From Pseudomonadales bacterium (lineage in GTDB: Bacteria > Pseudomonadota > Gammaproteobacteria > Pseudomonadales > Moraxellaceae), in NCBI GenBank assembly GCA_013043915.1, contig JABEVH010000186.1:1-10435 (forward strand): 10,435 nucleotides of DNA, written 5' to 3'. Positions 5,801 to 10,435 of the stretch are shown here, one piece after another (position 1 is the first letter of the stretch; each line of letters starts with the position of its first letter). A model generated the notes under the pieces. That model searched no databases. It saw nothing but the letters and a program-made list of their open reading frames with translations, and was not told where the DNA came from. The position numbers were made by a program, and so were the translations under genes.

Positions 5801-6991
5801 CTAGCGCTCTTTTACCCACACCAAAAATACCAAGGCCAACACACTAAAGGCAGCACCAGTATAGAAGGTCATGGAGCTGCCCTTCCAGCTCCAGAGGTAA
5901 CCTGCCAGCACACTGGCTATTAATAGTGCCATACCACAAACGGCATTAAATGCCCCTAGGGCGGTGCCACGCAGTTCCGCTGGCGCAGAATCAGCTACCA
6001 TGGTCGTCAGCACGCCCTGGGTCAGCCCCAAATGTACGCCCCAAATACCCGCTCCAAGCATAATCATCCCCAACCCCTGGCAAGATGCCAGCAGCATATC
6101 AGCAGCGATGAGCACCACCAGTCCTGCCAGCAACAGATGAGACCGACTGATCCGGTCAGACCAGCGACCTGCCGGATAAGCCACGCTGGCATAGGTGACA
6201 TTCATGACCACCATAACCATAGGTACCCAGGCTACAGCGAGCCCCGTTTGACGTGCATCCAGTAATAGAAAAGCCTCACTGAATCGCGCCAGGGAAAACA
6301 AAACACCCAGTACCAGCAACCTGAGATAACGCCCTTTCAGGGCAAGCAACTTACCCACATGAATGGACAGTGAGGGTGAAATAACGCGGAGGGAAGAAGG
6401 CTCTTTGACTCCGAGCACCAGCAAGAACACAGCGAAGAAAGCAGGCACAACAGCGAGGGCAAACACCATGCGATACGATTCAAACCCCAGAACCATAAAA
6501 ATTACAGCCAGCATAGGCCCCAAAATGGCACCTGCGGTATCCATAGATTGCCTTAAACCAAAAGCTGCTCCGCGCTGTGCCTTAGGCACCAGGTCAGCAA
6601 TCAAGGCATCACGTGGCGCGCCGCGAATCCCCTTGCCCAGCCTATCTACCAAGCGTGCCGTGATCACCAGATCCAGCGTTGGGGCCAGGGCAAAAAGCGG
6701 TTTCGTCAAAGCACTCAAGCCATAGCCTATGACCACCCATGTTTTTCGACGCCCGCAAAAATCACTAAGTGTGCCTGAAAATATTTTTATGATCAGGGCC
6801 ATCGATGTCGCCAACCCTTCTACCCACCCCACCTGCAGAACCGTTGCTCCCAGCACAGACACCATAAATAGGGGAAGCAAGCTGTGGATCATTTCTGAGG
6901 ACACATCCATCAACAGACTAACCCATCCCAGCATCCTGATACTCGCTGGCAATTTTCCTGACCTGGTTGAAATACCCGCTGTGGTATTCAT
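5801..6991 (-). CDS. Major facilitator superfamily transporter
   Basis: A 396-residue inner-membrane protein with about 12 hydrophobic segments, the normal length of a 12-helix MFS permease. The cytoplasmic loop between helices 2 and 3 carries a motif-A-like GTLSDFCGRRK (73-83). A second conserved-looking block RLVDRLGKGIRGAPRDALIAD spans 113-133, typical of one subgroup of proton-driven MFS permeases. SMDTAGAILGPMLA (149-162) lies in the helix 5 region. The start ATG 6991-6989 overlaps the stop of the upstream NRDE-family gene as ATGA. An in-frame TTG at 7018 would add nine residues inside that gene and lacks support. The substrate cannot be told from sequence. The link with the NRDE gene suggests a shared operon but not a shared function. 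Confidence 0.9.
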   Translation of the reverse strand: MNTTAGISTRSGKLPASIRMLGWVSLLMDVSSEMIHSLLPLFMVSVLGATVLQVGWVEGLATSMALIIKIFSGTLSDFCGRRKTWVVIGYGLSALTKPLFALAPTLDLVITARLVDRLGKGIRGAPRDALIADLVPKAQRGAAFGLRQSMDTAGAILGPMLAVIFMVLGFESYRMVFALAVVPAFFAVFLLVLGVKEPSSLRVISPSLSIHVGKLLALKGRYLRLLVLGVLFSLARFSEAFLLLDARQTGLAVAWVPMVMVVMNVTYASVAYPAGRWSDRISRSHLLLAGLVVLIAADMLLASCQGLGMIMLGAGIWGVHLGLTQGVLTTMVADSAPAELRGTALGAFNAVCGMALLIASVLAGYLWSWKGSSMTFYTGAAFSVLALVFLVWVKER

Positions 6992-7740
6992 ACAGACCAC
7001 GCTCGTTCTACACGGCAAGCATCCTGGGGATGGCCGTCAGCAGTCCAGGTTTGTTCCCTGAACTCCCATTGATTTTTATGCCCCTGGCGTACCAGGGATG
7101 AGCAACGGGTACCGTATCCTGGGGACACAATTAAACTGGCTGATAAAAATCTCTCCCATTCCAAACCTACTCCCGTATCAGGCAACAACTCATCAGGAGC
7201 CTGCGAAGTATCGGACAACCATGGCAACCAATCCGTCTCTACGTGAGCCATATGCAGCTGCAATAGCTCTTTTAATCTAAGCGACTTGGGCCAGGGCGTA
7301 TCGAGGGCTGCATTAGACAACACATAGAACCCAGGCTTTAGGACCTGATAACTTCTGCCGCGATTACTGATAACCACCATCTGATCACCCTCACGCAGGA
7401 CTAGATTAAAACCGCCATAGTCTTGTTCTCGCCCCTGAACACCGTGAGCATAATCATCCAGAGACAGGGAAGAAGTCAGAAAGTCCATCACCAGATGTCC
7501 CCGTGAGTACTTACCGGCCAAACGACCCGGCTCTCGTACATTGGTCAGTGCAGCCAAACGACCGGCTCCAGCAATACCTAACCACGTGCCCCCAGCCTCC
7601 ATATCCTGGCCTGCTACCAGGCTTGAGCCTTCCCAGCGATGCAAGGGTCTGGTCAGGCGATTATGGCGTTCATCACGATTGCCTAATAAAACCAGGGGCC
7701 AATGCTCATCCATTTGCCAAGCCCAGGCTAACAAACACAT
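6988..7740 (-). CDS. NRDE (TANGO2-like) family protein
   Basis: A 250-residue cytoplasmic protein of the NRDE/TANGO2 family. It begins MCLLAWAW, with Cys at position 2 as in family members, followed by the family-naming NRDE at residues 21-24 in LLGNRDERHNR. Further family-like elements are AGGTWLGIAGAGRLAALTNVR and SRGHLVMDFL. Biochemical function is poorly defined; eukaryotic TANGO2 has been linked to heme/lipid handling, and an N-terminal nucleophile fold has been suggested from the Cys2. The start ATG 7740-7738 has AAGGAGG 5 nt upstream. An in-frame GTG two codons earlier sits inside that ribosome binding site. It is divergent from lgt with only about 60 bp between the starts, and its stop overlaps the MFS gene start. 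The family call is firm. Confidence 0.9.
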   Translation of the reverse strand: MCLLAWAWQMDEHWPLVLLGNRDERHNRLTRPLHRWEGSSLVAGQDMEAGGTWLGIAGAGRLAALTNVREPGRLAGKYSRGHLVMDFLTSSLSLDDYAHGVQGREQDYGGFNLVLREGDQMVVISNRGRSYQVLKPGFYVLSNAALDTPWPKSLRLKELLQLHMAHVETDWLPWLSDTSQAPDELLPDTGVGLEWERFLSASLIVSPGYGTRCSSLVRQGHKNQWEFREQTWTADGHPQDACRVERAWSV

Positions 7741-7803
7741 ACCCACCTCCTTGCCAAAACGACTAGAATAGGCAGCTCTTAAAGTTCATTGGGAAGAGCT
7801 GCT

Positions 7804-8601
7804 GTGCTGATTTACCCCCATATTAACCCTATTGCATTATCTCTTGGGCCCATCGCCGTACACTGGTACGGTGTTATGTACCTCTGCGGATTTGCCAGCG
7901 GGTGGGCTCTAGGGAGTTACCGAGCCCGTCAAGCGGCCTCTGGCTGGACATCCGATGAAGTCGGTGATGTTATTTTTTATGCCGCCATGGGCGTTATTCT
8001 GGGTGGCCGGCTTGGTTATGTACTGTTTTATGAGCCTCAGCGCGCGCTAGCTGATCCTCTGTGGATATTCCGTGTGTGGGAGGGTGGCATGAGCTTCCAC
8101 GGCGGGATGCTAGGTGTATTTTTTGCCATGTGGTTGTTTGGCAAAAATACGAAGAGGGTATTTTTTCAGATCACCGATTTCATCGCTCCCCTGGTTCCCC
8201 CCGGCCTGTTCTTTGGCAGAATCGGAAATTTCATTGGCGGAGAACTATGGGGACGCCCCGTCACGGATACCCATCTTCCCTGGGCCATGATTTACCCCCA
8301 TGTTGACAACTTGCCCCGCCACCCGTCTGAACTCTATGAAGCAGGAGCGGAAGGAATACTTTTATTTATCCTGTTGTGGTGGTTCTCATCGCGCCCTCGT
8401 CCACGCATGGCCGTATCTGCCTTATTTCTGATCGGGTATGGAACGGCACGATTCTGCATGGAGTTTTTCCGCGAACCAGATGCTGACCAAGGCTATATTT
8501 TGCTCGGCTGGATGACCAAGGGACAGATGTTATCTGCTCCCATGATCCTGGCCGGCATACTCCTTATGGTCGTGGCTTACCGCAAGAAGGCTGCAGCATG
8601 A
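7804..8601 (+). CDS. lgt: Phosphatidylglycerol-prolipoprotein diacylglyceryl transferase
   Basis: The 265-residue multi-pass inner-membrane enzyme Lgt transfers diacylglyceryl from phosphatidylglycerol to the lipobox Cys of prolipoproteins, the first step of lipoprotein maturation. GGMSFHGG with His99 is at 94-101. The Lgt signature GRIGNFIGGELWG is at 138-150, with Arg139, Asn142, Glu147 and Gly150 matching residues known to matter in E. coli Lgt. RHPSELYE is at 172-179, and RFCMEFFREPD at 216-226 with Arg216 and Glu220. The usual NFIN is NFIG here. The start GTG 7804 gives MLIYPHINPIALSLGP, matching family N-termini, with purine-rich GGGAAGAG 5 nt upstream. An in-frame TTG at 7789 lies before that site and is not preferred. 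The stop overlaps the thyA start. Confidence 0.95.
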   Translation: MLIYPHINPIALSLGPIAVHWYGVMYLCGFASGWALGSYRARQAASGWTSDEVGDVIFYAAMGVILGGRLGYVLFYEPQRALADPLWIFRVWEGGMSFHGGMLGVFFAMWLFGKNTKRVFFQITDFIAPLVPPGLFFGRIGNFIGGELWGRPVTDTHLPWAMIYPHVDNLPRHPSELYEAGAEGILLFILLWWFSSRPRPRMAVSALFLIGYGTARFCMEFFREPDADQGYILLGWMTKGQMLSAPMILAGILLMVVAYRKKAAA

Positions 8602-9392
8602 ATAACTACCTTGATCTGATGCGTAAGATCCGGCAGGAAGGTGTATACCGTGAGGATCGTACAGGCACAGGCACATATTCAATCTTCGGACACCAGATGC
8701 GTTTTGACCTTGCCCAGGGATTTCCTCTGGTGACAACCAAAAAGGTGCACTTAAAATCCATCATTCATGAGTTGCTCTGGTTCCTGCAAGGCAGCACCAA
8801 CATCAGCTACCTTCGTGAGCATGGTGTCAGCATCTGGAACGAATGGGCCAATGAGTCCGGTGAACTGGGTCCCGTCTACGGGTATCAATGGCGATCCTGG
8901 CCGACCCCTGATGGCCAGCATATCGATCAGATTCAACAACTTCTTCATGACGTGGTCCACCAACCCAATTCTCGGCGACTTATCGTATCTGCCTGGAATG
9001 TTGCTGACTTGCCGGCCATGGCTTTAGCGCCCTGTCATCTGCTTTTTCAGTTTTATGTAGCGCAGGGTAAACTTTCCTGCCAACTTTATCAGCGTAGTGC
9101 TGATGTCTTCCTGGGCGTTCCCTTCAATATCGCCAGCTACGCACTACTGACCATGATGCTGGCGCAAGTGACTCAACTGACGCCCGGTGAGTTTATCTGG
9201 ACGGGTGGAGACTGCCATCTTTACGGCAATCACCTGCAACAAGCTGACCTGCAACTGAACCGATCACCTCATCCACTACCCTGCATGACCCTAAATGCTA
9301 AGGTGCAGGATCTGTTCTCGTTTCGCTATGAAGATTTTACCTTAAGCAACTATGTCTGTGATCCTGCCATTCCTGCCCCGGTCGCCGTATGA
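8598..9392 (+). CDS. thyA: Thymidylate synthase
   Basis: A 264-residue cytoplasmic enzyme, the same length as E. coli ThyA. It methylates dUMP to dTMP using methylene-tetrahydrofolate and releases dihydrofolate. Residues visible include Arg21 (EDRTGTGT), Arg126/Arg127 (NSRRLIVSAWN), the nucleophile Cys146 in ALAPCHLLFQFYV, and QRSADVFLGVPFNIASYALL with Asp169 and Asn177, followed by GGDCHLYGNH. The start ATG 8598 overlaps the lgt stop as ATGA, and AAGG lies about 7 nt upstream. The stop overlaps the folA start in the same way. Coupling to folA makes sense because FolA recycles the dihydrofolate that this enzyme produces. No odd residues were noted. Confidence 0.98.
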   Translation: MNNYLDLMRKIRQEGVYREDRTGTGTYSIFGHQMRFDLAQGFPLVTTKKVHLKSIIHELLWFLQGSTNISYLREHGVSIWNEWANESGELGPVYGYQWRSWPTPDGQHIDQIQQLLHDVVHQPNSRRLIVSAWNVADLPAMALAPCHLLFQFYVAQGKLSCQLYQRSADVFLGVPFNIASYALLTMMLAQVTQLTPGEFIWTGGDCHLYGNHLQQADLQLNRSPHPLPCMTLNAKVQDLFSFRYEDFTLSNYVCDPAIPAPVAV

Positions 9393-9877
9393 AACTAGCG
9401 CTGATTGCCGCCGTAGCCGCCAACGGAGTTATAGGTATTCAGGGAAAGCTACCTTGGCACCTACCTGAGGATCTGAAGTATTTTCGGCAGGTGACCGGCA
9501 ACAAACCCATGATTATGGGCTACCGTACCTTCAAGTCACTTCCTGGCTTGTTGCCGGGGAGAGCGCATCTGGTCTTGAGCCGTCAGTCTCATCTCTCATC
9601 GGATGAACGTATTCACTACTTCACCTCGCTACAAGCCGCTTGTGAGCACGCAAGTCAGGGCGCAGAAGAGGCCGTGGTCATAGGTGGGGCTGAGATTTAT
9701 GCTTTAGCCCTGCCATCTGTTGAAAAGATCTATCTCACTGAAATCGAGCAAGCCTTCCCGGGAGATACATGGTTCCCCGCCTGGGACCGGACACAGTTTC
9801 ATGAAACCTTGCGACAACGACAGCTGTCTACCACGGGTCTTCCTTTCAGCACCGTGGTCTACGAACGGAACACCTAG
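9389..9877 (+). CDS. folA: Dihydrofolate reductase
   Basis: A 162-residue NADPH-dependent enzyme reducing dihydrofolate to tetrahydrofolate, the target of trimethoprim. Motifs are LIAAVAANGVIG (5-16), LPWHLPEDLKYF with the proton-donor Asp28, PGR58 (glutamate-tail-binding arginine), VLSR, and VIGGAEIYALAL (97-108). The NADPH-binding loop usually reads MGRxT; here it is MGYRT (43-47), so Tyr replaces the arginine expected at position 45 and Arg sits one residue later. The spacing to PGR is normal, so this is substitution, not deletion. The start ATG 9389 overlaps the thyA stop. It is the last gene of the lgt-thyA-folA cassette. A chromosomal folA is far more likely than a mobile dfr gene given the synteny. 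Confidence 0.96.
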   Translation: MKLALIAAVAANGVIGIQGKLPWHLPEDLKYFRQVTGNKPMIMGYRTFKSLPGLLPGRAHLVLSRQSHLSSDERIHYFTSLQAACEHASQGAEEAVVIGGAEIYALALPSVEKIYLTEIEQAFPGDTWFPAWDRTQFHETLRQRQLSTTGLPFSTVVYERNT

Positions 9878-9941
9878 CAACCGCTCCTTGCCGCCCTGCC
9901 TCCTACACCCCTACATGGGTATCTTACGTAGCCCCCTGCAA

Positions 9942-9951
9942 CAGTCGACTG
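9942..9951. repeat. 10-bp perfect palindrome in the folA-argB gap
   Basis: CAGTCGACTG lies in the 127-bp gap between the convergent folA and argB genes. The flanks also hold CCGCCCT (9891-9897) and its complement AGGGCGG (9952-9958), 54 nt apart. Neither structure is followed by a T run, so no intrinsic terminator can be claimed. It may be chance. Confidence 0.2.
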
Positions 9952-10004
9952 AGGGCGGGGAGGATGTCACACGCTCATGCTGCTAAAGGCTGTGTTTTCT
10001 GCGC

Positions 10005-10435
10005 TTATCTGATAAATTTGCGATTACTGATGAGTGTGCCCATGCCTTCATCGGTAAATACTTCCAGCAAGGTGGCATGAGGCAACCGCCCATCAAAAAT
10101 ATGGGCACTGGTCACTCCACTTTTTACCGCATCAAGAGCACAGGCAATCTTGGGCAACATCCCGCCGTAAATAGTACCATCCGCAATCAGTGCATCGACA
10201 TCGGCAGTAGTTAATCCGGTAAGTATGTTCTTGTTTTTATCAAGCACACCCGGAATGTTTGTTGCCAAGATCAACTTCTCAGCTCTCAAGGCTTCAGCCA
10301 CCTTGCCCGCCACCAAATCGGCGTTAATGTTATAAGACTCACCGTCATCACCCACTCCTACTGGGGCAATCACCGGTATAAAATCACTGTGCACCAGTAA
10401 ATCCAGCAAGTCGGTCTTGATACTGACTACTTCAC
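10005..10435 (-). CDS. argB: Acetylglutamate kinase, C-terminal 142 residues (partial)
   Basis: The second step of arginine biosynthesis, phosphorylating N-acetylglutamate with ATP in the cytoplasm. The gene enters from the right edge with the frame open from the first complete codon (EVVSIKTDLLDLL) and ends at TAA 10007-10005. Visible amino-acid-kinase elements are FIPVIAPVGVG, ESYNINADLVAGKVAEAL (N-acetylglutamate and nucleotide region), EKLILATNIPGVLD, DGTIYGGMLPKI with the conserved active-site Lys, and the C-terminal DGRLPHATLLEVFTDEG and GTLIS. About 150 N-terminal residues lie outside the window, so the N-terminal helix that marks arginine-feedback-sensitive forms cannot be assessed. 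It is convergent with folA, and it acts two steps before ArgD in the same pathway but in a separate transcription unit. Confidence 0.96.
   Translation of the reverse strand, partial: EVVSIKTDLLDLLVHSDFIPVIAPVGVGDDGESYNINADLVAGKVAEALRAEKLILATNIPGVLDKNKNILTGLTTADVDALIADGTIYGGMLPKIACALDAVKSGVTSAHIFDGRLPHATLLEVFTDEGMGTLISNRKFIR

Noticed and set aside
9878..10004. Terminator or small RNA between folA and argB
   Set aside because: Complementary CCGCCCT/AGGGCGG segments are 54 nt apart with no T run, and no promoter-like elements were convincing.

Overview
The window looks like ordinary core chromosome of a gammaproteobacterium. Three features support this. A tRNA-Tyr/tRNA-Gly/tRNA-Thr cluster lies directly upstream of an EF-Tu gene. 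lgt, thyA and folA form a tight cassette. The peroxiredoxin, Grx4 glutaredoxin and arginine genes are neighbours, an arrangement I recall from pseudomonads and Oceanospirillales-type genomes. Protein sequences (OTCase, Lgt, RsuA, ArgD) read as gammaproteobacterial, but the genus cannot be fixed from sequence alone. I see no mobile element, CRISPR array, integrase or phage gene.

Layout from left to right. Positions 1-667, minus strand: a promoter drives tRNA-Tyr(GTA), tRNA-Gly(TCC), tRNA-Thr(GGT) and then tuf, which runs off the left edge. Positions 764-1345, plus strand: a small membrane M50-type zinc protease homologue. Its 3' end overlaps, tail to tail, an uncharacterised membrane-anchored ORF on the minus strand (1253-1735). 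That ORF is the last gene of a minus-strand run reading grxD, peroxiredoxin, rsuA, unknown. Positions 3600-5689, plus strand: argD and argF, overlapping by ATGA. Positions 5801-7740, minus strand: an NRDE/TANGO2-family gene followed by an MFS transporter, again overlapping by ATGA. Positions 7804-9877, plus strand: lgt, thyA and folA, both junctions overlapping by ATGA. Positions 10005-10435, minus strand: the C-terminal part of argB, cut by the window edge.

Functional themes are translation (tuf, tRNAs, 16S rRNA pseudouridylation), thiol and peroxide metabolism (Grx4, 2-Cys peroxiredoxin), arginine biosynthesis (argB, argD, argF), lipoprotein maturation (lgt) and the thymidylate/folate cycle. 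In that cycle ThyA produces dihydrofolate and FolA reduces it.

The most surprising observation is in argD. The codon at the position of the PLP Schiff-base lysine reads GAA (Glu247), while the rest of the gene is an intact open frame. Several other usually conserved ArgD positions also differ. Either the enzyme is catalytically dead or repurposed, or there is a base error at 4338. Lesser points are the 93-bp antisense coding overlap at 1253-1345, an NADPH-site variant in the dihydrofolate reductase, and a clean hairpin in the tuf leader.
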